Notes under the pieces: model-generated
What the model was told of the DNA's origin: nothing
The model's database searches: none
What the model saw: only the letters and a program-made list of their open reading frames with translations
In this document: positions 23,630-33,434 of the stretch, piece by piece
Position numbering within the stretch: the stretch's first letter is position 1
How the letters are laid out: each line of letters opens with the position of its first letter
Position numbers and translations under genes: made by a program
NCBI RefSeq assembly: GCF_030247195.1
Contig: NC_080671.1
Span: forward strand, 411,752,044 to 411,816,043
From: Topomyia yanbarensis
Taxonomy: Eukaryota; Arthropoda; Insecta; Diptera; Culicidae
DNA: 64,000 nt
Direction of reading: 5' to 3'

Positions 23630-24075
23630 GCGCGCAAACTCTACACTCAGCTGTTGATGCAACCGCATTTTGTCGCCATGGACGACGAGACTTATGTTAA
23701 TGCAGATTTTCGGTAGCTTCTTGGACTCTTTTTCTTCACTGTTCGTGGTAAATTTGGCGTCCTAAGAAAGTAAGAAAGCTACAAGATGTCTAAGCTTGCC
23801 AAAAAAATACATGATATGGCAGGCAATTTGCTCGTGTGCAATGCAGAGCAGCCCGTTCGTGACAACCGGAACGGTCAATGGGCAGGTGTCTCCGAAGACG
23901 TCTGCTTTCATTTCTGAGCTGATGGCCCGGCTCTTTTCTGGTCCGGTTTAGCCTCGTGACATTACTCGAAAAATGTTGTGGAGTTGAACAAGGCTAAAAA
24001 GGTTCATTTCGTGCTAAAGGTTCCCCATCCCCCGAACGTACCGAAATTGTGGCCAATTGGAATAATATGAAGCAG
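23630..24075 (+). pseudogene. ITm (ITmD37E-like) transposase catalytic-domain relic
   Basis: Frames switch, but blocks of an IS630-Tc1-mariner transposase are in order: RKLYTQLL, MDDETY (first catalytic Asp region, 23678), FTVRGK, KYMIWQAICSC, PFVTTGTVNGQV, DGPALFW followed by SGLAS, and VHFVLKVPHPPN with KLWPIG. In the family the second Asp lies in the FWxDLAS block and the Glu in PIE. Here these are Gly, so two of the three catalytic residues are lost. It is independent of the N-terminal fragment at 10.7 kb. Confidence 0.7.
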
Positions 24076-24529
24076 ACACTTCCGAAGGATCATAAGAAAG
24101 TGAAATGGGAAGCAGAATTGATGTTCGGTATGCAATACCTTTTTTCTCGGCGTTGTTGTTAGGTACTAAAAATAGTATATGTTGTTGCATTTTTGGGAAC
24201 AAAAATGGGGCGCAGCAAAGTTTTTAATGTAATTCTTTTTTTAAACAATTGCTCAAAAATATTCAAAATAGTAAATTCTCGGATCGAAAAAAAAATCACA
24301 ATCTGTGTCTCACGACAATTTCATTGCTGGTTAATTCGTTAAAATCGGTCAATTAGGTCGCCTGTAGTAATTTTTAAATAATAGCTAAAAACTTCAAATG
24401 GGGCAAACAATTTTTTCGCAGAACGCACCTGAATTTGGTTTTGCAATGCCAAATAGTACCAAAAAATTGGATCTTCCATCGAAATTGCGATATCACTTAA
24501 TTTGGGTAGAAATTTAAACCCTTTTCACT

Positions 24530-26180
24530 AAATCATCAGAGCGTTTTTGTGTTTGCGAAATCCTATGCGAAGTCTTGTGTGGATGATCGCAATTGCATGT
24601 TCTTCGTGTATCATCGCGAAAGCTCGAGCGTTTATATGTTCGATCGCGTGGGCATAACGTATGCTAGTGTGTACATATCTTCGCGTTTATAAATTCGATT
24701 TTATGGTCGTGTGTATTTTTATATATTCGCGGGTGTTCTTGAACGATCACACGGAACACGAATCTGATGCTCAAATTGGGTGTACGTTTCAGATCAGTGT
24801 TGCCAAGGTTCAAAATAAGTTACCTATTTCTACTTGAATTTACTGAAACCAATATTCAGATTCATCGCCTCATTCATAATCTTTCTAACTGACTGAAATT
24901 TCAAGCAGAATCGAATGCTTGAGTGCAGAGAAAATATAAATTCCTTCACGAACCGAAGCATTCATTTTTTATTATGTGGACAGTTTGAATCCTGAAGCTG
25001 GCATGTTCTACATTTTCGAGCATAAATGAACAGCGTAATCTATGTCTGGTGCTTTTTTGGTCAAAAATCCCTCTCAGAGCTAGCATAGAAACAATATTCA
25101 GTTTACTTTTGGAACCGAACATGTCATGCGCTTTGTCGGGAGATAGAATGACGAAGGAAACGAAACAAACATTTCATTCACCGCGACGGGCATGAATTGA
25201 ACTTCGTTTCTCTTTCAAATCCACGCAGAGATATCAATTTTTTAAGCTCTGGTTCAGATACTAGAAGAGTGTGAGTTACCTCATTCCACCATAGTTCCAG
25301 ACCATGTCGCCCTGAAATTTGTTGTCTAGTGTATATCAGCTATTTTTTTAGAATGGTCCAAATGAAAGCATGGACCTAGGCTACCAGCACCAACACTTGG
25401 GGCTTCCGAACGTGACGGATTCAGCATTGCGTGGTAACGTGTGTTTGTTCGTGTTTATAAATTCGTAGGTGTTAAAAAGTTCACTTTATCACGTTCTTGT
25501 TTGTGACCAATGTTGTATTATCGCGCGGGACGCAAGCGTTTGTATGTTGACGGGTTTGAACGCGTAGGCGTTTGAGTCGCGTGCATGTAAATTCGTTTGT
25601 ATAACCCTGTAACCGCTTCCATATTCGCGTGGGCTTATGCATGTTTGCACGATCCACAATTTTGAATGTATGGTTTAGATCTAGAAGGAAGTCAGTTTCC
25701 CCATATCACTAAAGTATCCGGTTATGGCGCCTTGGGACTTCTAGTGTACAAGAGTATTTTTTTAGATGAGACTGAAGGCTTCCATAGTCGATTCATGATC
25801 CCGTAGGAACAAGTGTTGATTTAATCATACACGAGACCACGTTGATCAATGCATAATTACTAATATATTAATTTGATAACCGGAGAGTTTTCTGTATGAG
25901 ATCGTGGGCGTAGGTGTGTGCGAATGATCGTGATTGCATGTTCGCATTCGTAACCAGACTCGTGCTTATGCTAATGCATTGACTTAATTACCTAGAGGAT
26001 TTGATGATTGCGAGTTCATGGGCGAATGAACACGTTAGCGACCGGATTTGTACTATCGCGAAGGGCTGTATGCTATTGTACGCGTTCTTTTTATCGTGTG
26101 GGTGTTTCCATGTCGTGCATATTATAATTCACGCGAACTAATGCGTTTCTTTAACAGTGTAGTCATTTGCATATTCCCGT
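24530..26180 (+). repeat. repeat family B (diverged modules)
   Basis: Two diverged modules lie about 420 bp apart (about 25256 and 25676). Each has a TAGAAGRR block, an AGTTWCC block, a GCGCC/GTCGCC block, then CTAGTGTA and a TATTTTTTTAGA stretch. They are embedded in DNA rich in TCGCGTG, GTTCGCG and similar strings. A third module in reverse is at 57.77-58.04 kb. I cannot name the family. No gene is seen. Confidence 0.5.
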
Positions 26181-26615
26181 GTGCCGAGTGTCACAGAGAA
26201 ATCAAACGCAAAGAAAGAAACAACCTAACGGGTTGACTTACGACTCGTACACTACAAGATATTGAAGAAAGACATTAGATATTGCGACAATCATGCGCAG
26301 AACGACAAAAAATAATTGAAATGAAAGTTGAGAAAAGTATAAACAGCACATGAAAAAAAAGCATTAGTATTCTGAACATCACTAAAATAGTGGAAACACT
26401 TGCTAATGGCTAAAATTTGGTTTAAGCTGGTGAATGTTGGAAACAGACTATTTACTAGTTCACACTTTAAATGGAGATTTACGACTAAACTAGTAATAGT
26501 TGTGGATAATTAATACACAAAGTTCTTGTAATACCATCAATCCAATCAGCCAAGGGAGGGGTTAAAATCAACATTAAATATTTCAACGATAATCTTTTAT
26601 GGAATCATTTGGTCG

Positions 26616-27148
26616 GTGTTAAGCCAGACTGGACTAAATCGCAAAAAATCAAAAAACGAGACTAACCCTGAAAATTGTGAGCACCAATTGTTTAAAATAT
26701 GGGAGAAAAGATCTCAAGATACCATACATACCAACTGTGTTGCTTTTAAAAGACGCATGCGACCAGTAATTAAGGTCAATGATGAAACATTTAATCTTGA
26801 CTCAGTCAAGGCAAATGTTATAAAATACCGAAAACGAAATACTGTAATGCAATACTCTGTTGTTTCAAGTTCAATCAGATTAAATCGTTTAATTGGTTAT
26901 ACCCGATCATAAATCAATTATCTAAGACCTAGTTGTCCTACAAATTATCAAGTTTATTTAAAAATCTTGTGCCATTTTATAATAATATTGAACAAGCAAA
27001 AAAACTTAAAGAAAATCCCCCCGAAATTCTTAAAAACCTGCAATTTCAACATCGATTCTCCAAATGCATGTCAATTGCTGACAAATCACCCTGGCCGGTC
27101 TTACCGGGGATAGCGCTGCCATCCCATGTGCCGCGAATTAGTCACTAA
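26616..27148 (+). pseudogene. unidentified two-part ORF relic
   Basis: A 98-codon frame (26616-26912) ends just before a second 71-codon frame (26933-27148). Both have protein-like composition: first LFKIWEKRSQDTIH and MRPVIKVNDETFNLDSV; second SLFKNLVPFYNNIEQAKKL and FQHRFSKCMSIADKSPWPVL. Neither matches a family I recognise. They could be one broken coding region of a mobile element or a gene fragment. Repeat family A begins immediately after, at about 27150. Confidence 0.3.
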
Positions 27149-27149
27149 C

Positions 27150-27695
27150 CAAAAAACCTGTTTTAATCCACCTAGCGGTGCAATTGTGCCTTTCTCATTT
27201 CTCTAAACTATGGCACGGAGGCTTTTTATGTTCAACATAATTGTGGAAATGTCCATTACATTCTTAGTACACTTTGCACTTATACACAATGGCATGCCAG
27301 CCACGAACTTGAGTTGACGGTGAAACACTTGAAATAAAAAAATATAATACTCCATTAGCCTAATCAGCATTAGATCAATGTTATCTGCTTGCTAACTCAT
27401 TTTGTCATGCGGGGGTGGGTATGTGAGGAGGGCGAAAGTCCCATGAACGAACGACTCCCGAGCTTAAATTGGTATGCTTTGTGATATAGTGGTGGTTTAA
27501 AGATGATGGGGTTGAAAGGGAGGGGTATGAGGGCTGGATGGGGTGGTGGTCTGAGGGGTGATTTAAGGAGATTTTTAAAGGAGGGAAGTCAACAGTAGAG
27601 GGGGGGGGGGGGTAACCCCTCTCCGTAAACAATCAACTACGCCCCTGTTAAAATCCAGAAACCTTATGAGAGTCGAAAAAAAATTTTGGCCCTCC
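27150..27695 (+). repeat. repeat family A, left part of copy 3
   Basis: It begins CCTGTTTTAATCCACCTA followed by GGTGCAATTGTGCC. It shares TTAGCCTAATCAGCATTA-like sequence with copy 2 and carries a poly-G run (about 27600-27612). It runs straight into the tandem array. Confidence 0.65.
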
Positions 27696-29888
27696 GGGAT
27701 TAGGTTGACGTTTTTCAGAGTGATTGCATAACCTTTCTATATGAGAAAGGCAAAAATGTGCCAAAATCCAAAAAAGTGAATCGTGGTCAATTTTTTTTTC
27801 GAGTTTGCATCAAATCTCGACGTTTCATGCACCTTGAACACATTTAACATCAAAAATAAAAATTCTATTTTTAATTTTTCCTATAGTTTATATGAGAAAT
27901 TTCTGTGTGGCCGCACTCTGAAACCCGTAATTCCGGAACCAGTATTCCGATCGATCCAAAATTCAATAGCAGCCGATGGGAAGGTTGCACCTTTCATTTG
28001 AGACTAAGTTTGGGCAAATCGGTCCAGCCATCTCTGAGAAAAATGAGTGACATTATTTGACACATACGCACATACATACACACACACACATACACACACA
28101 CATACACACACACATACACACACACATACACACACATACACACACACATACACACACACATACAGACTTTTTCCGATCTCGACGAACTGAGTCGAATGGG
28201 ATATGACACTCGGCCCTCCGGGCCGGGATTAGGTTGACGTTTTTCAGAGTGATTGCATAACCTTTCTATATGAGAAAGGCAAAAATGTGCCAAAATCCAA
28301 AAAAGTGAATCGTGGTCAATTTTTTTTTCGAGTTTGCATCAAATCTCGACGTTTCATGCACCTTGAACACATTTAACATCAAAAATAAAAATTCTATTTT
28401 TAATTTTTCCTATAGTTTATATGAGAAATTTCTGTGTGGCCGCACTCTGAAACCCGTAATTCCGGAACCAGTATTCCGATCGATCCAAAATTCAATAGCA
28501 GCCGATGGGAAGGTTGCACCTTTCATTTGAGACTAAGTTTGGGCAAATCGGTCCAGCCATCTCTGAGAAAAATGAGTGACATTATTTGACACATACGCAC
28601 ATACATACACACACACACATACACACACACATACACACACACATACACACACATACACACACACATACACACACACATACATACATACACACACACATAC
28701 AGACTTTTTCCGATCTCGACGAACTGAGTCGAATGGGATATGACACTCGGCCCTCCGGGCCGGGATTAGGTTGACGTTTTTCAGAGTGATTGCATAACCT
28801 TTCTATATGAGAAAGGCAAAAATGTGCCAAAATCCAAAAAAGTGAATCGTGGTCAATTTTTTTTTCGAGTTTGCATCAAATCTCGACGTTTCATGCACCT
28901 TGAACACATTTAACATCAAAAATAAAAATTCTATTTTTAATTTTTCCTATAGTTTATATGAGAAATTTCTGTGTGGCCGCACCCTGAAACCCGTAATTCC
29001 GGAACCAGTATTCCGATCGATCCAAAATTCAATAGCAGCCGATGGGAAGGTTGCACCTTTCATTTGAGACTAAGTTTGGGCAAATCGGTCCAGCCATCTC
29101 TGAGAAAAATGAGTGACATTATTTGACACATACGCACATACATACACACACACACACATACACACACATACACACACATACACACACACATACACACACA
29201 CATACACACACACATACATACATACACACACACACATACAGACTTTTTCCGATCTCGACGAACTGAGTCGAATGGGATATGACACTCGGCCCTCCGGGCC
29301 GGGATTAGGTTGACGTTTTTCAGAGTGATTGCATAACCTTTCTATATGAGAAAGGCAAAAATGTGCCAAAATCCAAAAAAGTGAATCGTGGTCAATTTTT
29401 TTTTCGAGTTTGCATCAAATCTCGACGTTTCATGCACCTTGAACACATTTAACATCAAAAATAAAAATTCTATTTTTAATTTTTCCTATAGTTTATATGA
29501 GAAATTTCTGTGTGGCCGCACTCTGAAACCCGTAATTCCGGAACCAGTATTCCGATCGATCCAAAATTCAATAGCAGCCGATGGGAAGGTTGCACCTTTC
29601 ATTTGAGACTAAGTTTGGGCAAATCGGTCCAGCCATCTCTGAGAAAAATGAGTGACATTATTTGACACATACGCACATACATACACACACACACACATAC
29701 ACACACATACACACACACATACACACACACATACACACACACATACATACATACACACACACATACAGACTTTTTCCGATCTCGACGAACTGAGTCGAAT
29801 GGGATATGACACTCGGCCCTCCGGGCCGGGATTAGGTTGACGTTTTTCAGAGTGATTGCATAACCTTTCTATATGAGAAAGGCAAAAA
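27696..29888 (+). repeat. four tandem ~530-bp family A units plus a partial fifth
   Basis: Units start at GGGATTAGGTTGACG at 27696, 28225, 28762 and 29301, with lengths 529, 537, 539 and 527 bp. A partial fifth ends at TATATGAGAAAGGC (29888). Units are near identical. Most differences are in the CACACATA microsatellite; unit 3 has an extra C-for-T at about 28981. Each unit contains the 72-codon frame MVNFFFEFASNLD, which is incidental to the repeat. A young local amplification is likely. Confidence 0.95.
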
Positions 29889-30385
29889 CGTGATCAAACA
29901 ACCAGCGGGTGTCGAGACGGAACGGTTTTGGTCAAATCAAACAGCCAATTCCTACGCACAAGCACTCTGCAAGAGGCTGACCACACAGCCAACGTTTTAT
30001 CTCCACTCCCGGCCGTTCCACACACTGGGACAAATATCAAGACAAGATGGTCATAAGTAATTTCCATGATGTTTTTTGAATTTCTTGAAACAACTTTCTG
30101 AAATTTTTGTAAGGTTCTAATAAAGATTTTTGTATAGATTTTTTCATCTAGTAAAATTGGTGAAATTTCGCATTCCGTATTCTGTATTTTTCAGTTAAAT
30201 ATGATTTTTTGGCAGTTACTGCGTGGAACTAATTTCTGGATTATTTTTCATGAAATCCATTCAAATAGCTCGGAACTATTTAGAAATGCTTAAGACTTTA
30301 ATTAACTGAAATTTGTGGCATTTTTATGATGCAACAAAAATGCGAAAATGTTTTAATGCTTAAATAAAACTTTTGACCCCCTATT
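29889..30385. other. no recognised gene
   Basis: Unique-looking DNA at first, AT-rich toward the end. CCCCCTATTGCAG at about 30379-30389 could be a splice acceptor in front of the GC-richer tract that follows. Confidence 0.35.
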
Positions 30386-30388
30386 GCA

Positions 30389-30831
30389 GGATTCGTTCCA
30401 CTGTGCATCGAGCACACTGTATAACGGCAAACTCTGGACTGGAAGAAGTTGTTTTGGTCCGGTGTCCACTGCCGAGCAGCGACCGAGCAGCGTAAAACTA
30501 AACTTCGAAATCTAGTGGAGCAAATATTACACGCGCTCTCCGATCCCAGTTTTGGGGTGAACTGCATAAGTGGCACGTGGGTTTGTGAGTTCCGCCGACC
30601 ACATTCGACGAGGAGTTGTTGTTCAGCCGCCGAAAACCAACGGCGGCGCGCTGAGTGTTTCCGAAGCACAACCCTCGGAAAGCTTAATTGGCGAGTTTGC
30701 CACTTACCGGTGCGAACAAGGGTCTCGCCACTATGAGTAAGCCGAAAACTGCGCTTGATTTAATCAGTAGTACGTATCCGCTGAGCAAATGGAAACTTTC
30801 CAACACCCGTGATCTGTTTACCCCTACGTAG
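30389..30831 (+). other. candidate exon or 5' leader tract
   Basis: A GC-richer stretch follows a pyrimidine tract and AG. It ends in a 32-codon frame from ATG at 30733 (MSKPKTALDLIS, then STYPLSKWK) to TAG at 30831. A GTACGTAT string at 30769 could be a donor. No homology is recognised. It may be 5' UTR/first exon of a host gene. Confidence 0.2.
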
Positions 30832-31184
30832 TTTTGTCCAACGCAACGAACTTTTGTCATTCGTACAGGCAGATACTTGGACTCTTGAGTGTGTGACAGA
30901 AAGCGCGATACCGAACTTAATTAATTACTTGTTTCACTGTGGCACTTCGGTACAGATACGAGGTTAGAGGCACACGCGAACATAATTGAGGTCACCCAGC
31001 ATGGGCAATTTTCAATGAGTTCTCACCGAATCCGTCAGTTTGTTCGTCAGACCATTCTTGTACCGTGTCTTTCATTGTCCATTTATCCACAGCCTAGGAC
31101 TTTTGTATTACTTTTGGGTCGCCGGCTGGCGCCACCACTAAAACTTAACTACAAAAGTGTCAGTCGACACCCAACCCTTTCGAA

Positions 31185-31307
31185 ATGCCATCGAAGAAGG
31201 AGGAGCTGGTTGAAGGCGCAATTCGACATAAGGTGATTACTTTTGTCGAAGACTATCATCCTGCGCACCACACGCAGAATAACAATAAGCCAGATTGTCA
31301 TTGCTGA
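31185..31307 (+). CDS. candidate first coding exon, function unknown
   Basis: ATG in context CGAAATGC opens MPSKKEELVEGAIRHK. It is followed by AAG|GTGATT, a weak donor (position +5 not G). If unspliced, the frame ends after 40 codons at TGA. A TCAGT initiator-like string (31160) and GC-rich leader lie just upstream. The peptide is highly charged and not recognised. Confidence 0.2.
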   Translation: MPSKKEELVEGAIRHKVITFVEDYHPAHHTQNNNKPDCHC

Positions 31308-31855
31308 TGAGTCTCGATCGTGACTGATGATGTTAAGTTTCTTATTTTATCAAATAATTTTGTTCCACTTGGTGGAAAGAAATCTAGAGAAAGTTTTTAA
31401 TAGGACGAAAGTAACATTGAGAGCCTCTCTTTGTTTACTTTCTCTTTCGTTTATTAAGACGTCATTACAACACTTTGCACTAATTTTCCAGTACATATCG
31501 AAAGCCGACGGTTTTTACTAGAATATTATGCAAAGAGTAGAGTAGTAAATGTTAAAATGGCCGAGCAATGAACAGAAGAGAAAAACCCCAAAGAGAATCT
31601 CTCATTGTTACTTACGTCCTATTGAAAATTTTCTCTAGAATATTGAAATACAACGCTCTACCTTCTAATCCCCTTTTTCGTTGTACTTACGCTTTGCTCC
31701 TCGTTGGAGTAATTATTTATTTATTTATTTATTTCATTTTCCAACGGACCACTAGGGTCTTATTAAAACAATTAACCTACTTGACAAAATTCTTCTAACA
31801 ATCAACACAGCATTAACATAACTATTGTTGACAAATTTGAACAAACCTAACTTAC
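31308..31855. other. no recognised gene
   Basis: This is AT-rich DNA with short frames (up to 76 codons) and a TTTA tetranucleotide run at about 31712-31732. Nothing identifiable. Confidence 0.35.
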
Positions 31856-31858
31856 TTA

Positions 31859-32396
31859 GGCTGTGAACCATTTGGTGAAATTTTTAACTTTTAGTTAAAA
31901 TCTGACACTTCGAAAGTTATTTGCAAAATAACCCTACTCTGGAGCATGGTTAAAATTGACAGAGCGATAGTTAAATTTGACAGCTCGATGGTTAAAATTT
32001 TTCCCATGATGCAGAATAAAAAGGTGGAAACATTTTCTGTACCTAATTGAGGTTGTCAATATTTTTCAATACAAAATTAAGGGATGAAAATTGAAACGCT
32101 AACGTGTTGTGTTAAGATTTGTTTGAGTTATTTCAGGATGTGGATGTTTATTTTTCGTGGCTATGACTGTCACACTTAATGTAATAAGAAAAAAAACTAA
32201 TTTTAAAATATCGACAAATGTTCACACCTCTACCAATTTGTGGTCATCGCAGCTGTCAATTCTAAATAACTATCCATATGTCAACTTTTGAAATGGTTCG
32301 CTCTCTCGATTAAATTTTTCCATTCAAGAGAAAATAACTTTCGAACTGCCAAATTTTAACTAAAAGTTAAAGAAAATCGCCAAATGGTTCACAGCC
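31859..32396. mobile_element. PIF/Harbinger-like MITE, 538 bp
   Basis: The left end GGCTGTGAACCATTTGG and the right end CCAAATGGTTCACAGCC are perfect inverses. Imperfect homology extends about 70 bp inward, including AACTTTTAGTTAAAAT. TTA flanks both sides (31856-31858 and 32397-32399), matching the 3-bp TWA target of Harbinger elements. There is no transposase. Confidence 0.75.
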
Positions 32397-32442
32397 TTAG
32401 TCAACAAAAAAACGGGACGTAAGAGTACGTATAGACAATATA

Positions 32443-32516
32443 GAAGAGCTAGCGTAGTTGGTAAATCGATTGCCTTGTACGCAGCGCACCTGGGTTCGAG
32501 TCCCGACCCCGCACGT
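32443..32516 (+). mobile_element. tRNA-derived SINE head
   Basis: A-box-like TAGCGTAGTTGG (32450-32461) and B-box GGTTCGAGTCC (32493-32503) are RNA polymerase III promoter elements at tRNA-like spacing. The same head occurs at 44.23 and 48.57 kb. It looks closest to a tRNA-Val-like progenitor, an inference by eye. The 3' body seen in the other copies is missing, and a proper acceptor stem is not formed, so it is not a tRNA gene. Confidence 0.7.
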
Positions 32517-32832
32517 GTCATCATCGTAGTTACTGCCAAATCCATATTCGCGACTATCTGATTTCATCTTTGTCTCGTGCCCTTTTTTTACAATGGAGAA
32601 GACGTTTACGTCCTAACCCAGTACACGTGCTATTGGTAGGTGTCCAAGCTACCACACGGGGTGTACCGGGGGCGTGTCGGGCTCGAATGGTGACGCTGCC
32701 ATTAATACCGACTAAACTCCATTGGGCTCCGCCATCATTCCCCCAGGAACTACCACTCGGTATTACTTCTGGGGGGATGGCTGTACTTGATGTACTCATT
32801 CACTCTCACTCACGCGTTCATACGTCCTGTAT

Positions 32833-33190
32833 GAGGCTTACTTGGGTGCTCTCTTTATCGCACCTTGATTCACTCTCAAACACTCCACATGAGGCTGACT
32901 TTTGTGCTCACCTTTTTCGTTCCTTGCGAGGCTGACTTGTGTGCTCACCTTACTCATTCCTTGCTAGGCTTACTTTTGTGCTCGCCTCACCCATACCATG
33001 TGAGGCTGACTTGGGTGCTCACCCTATCACCTGGTTCACTCTCGATCGTGCCACTCTATTATACCTCTGTCACTCCCCCTGGCATTCCATGTGGGACATT
33101 TTTCTTAGGCCCCACTTCTGACAAACCATGTGAGGCTGACTTTTTTGCTCACCCTTAACATACCGTGTGAGACTGACTTGGATGCTCACC
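32833..33190 (-). repeat. 37-bp tandem repeats in the R1 3' UTR
   Basis: The phrase GAGGCTGACTT followed by GTGCTCACC (plus strand) recurs at 32833, 32891, 32928, 32965, 33002, 33132 and 33169. Spacing is exactly 37 bp between 32891 and 33002 and between 33132 and 33169. Copies are diverged. They lie between the ORF2 stop and the 3' border. Confidence 0.85.
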
Positions 33191-33434
33191 CTTTCACTCC
33201 TCTGCCACGCCACGAGGCATCGATAGCTAAGTCCCAACATACTACGCTACGACCTTCCCATCTTGGCATGAGGCAGTCCACTTATACGCCTATACACTCA
33301 CTCATCTGTCTTGCTTCGGGGTGGCTGGGTTTACCCCTTACGCGGTTGCCAGTCGCTGCGCCAAACCTGCCTCGGCATGAACGGATTCACTCCCTTTTTT
33401 GCGCTCGGCCTTTTTCGCTCCAACTAACCAATCA

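Noticed and set aside
27783..29606. Four identical 72-codon MVNFFFEFASNLD frames as a gene family
   Set aside because: Identity follows from recent duplication of a non-coding repeat; no start context, domain or conservation of frame in other family A copies.
28582..29840. Cys-Val / His-Thr repeat frames
   Set aside because: Translations of CACACATA microsatellites in the tandem units.
27696..29888. CRISPR array
   Set aside because: Units are ~530 bp with no short repeat/unique spacer pattern, and the DNA is eukaryotic.
32443..32516. Functional tRNA gene
   Set aside because: A and B boxes present but the cloverleaf acceptor stem does not form and the head recurs in SINEs.
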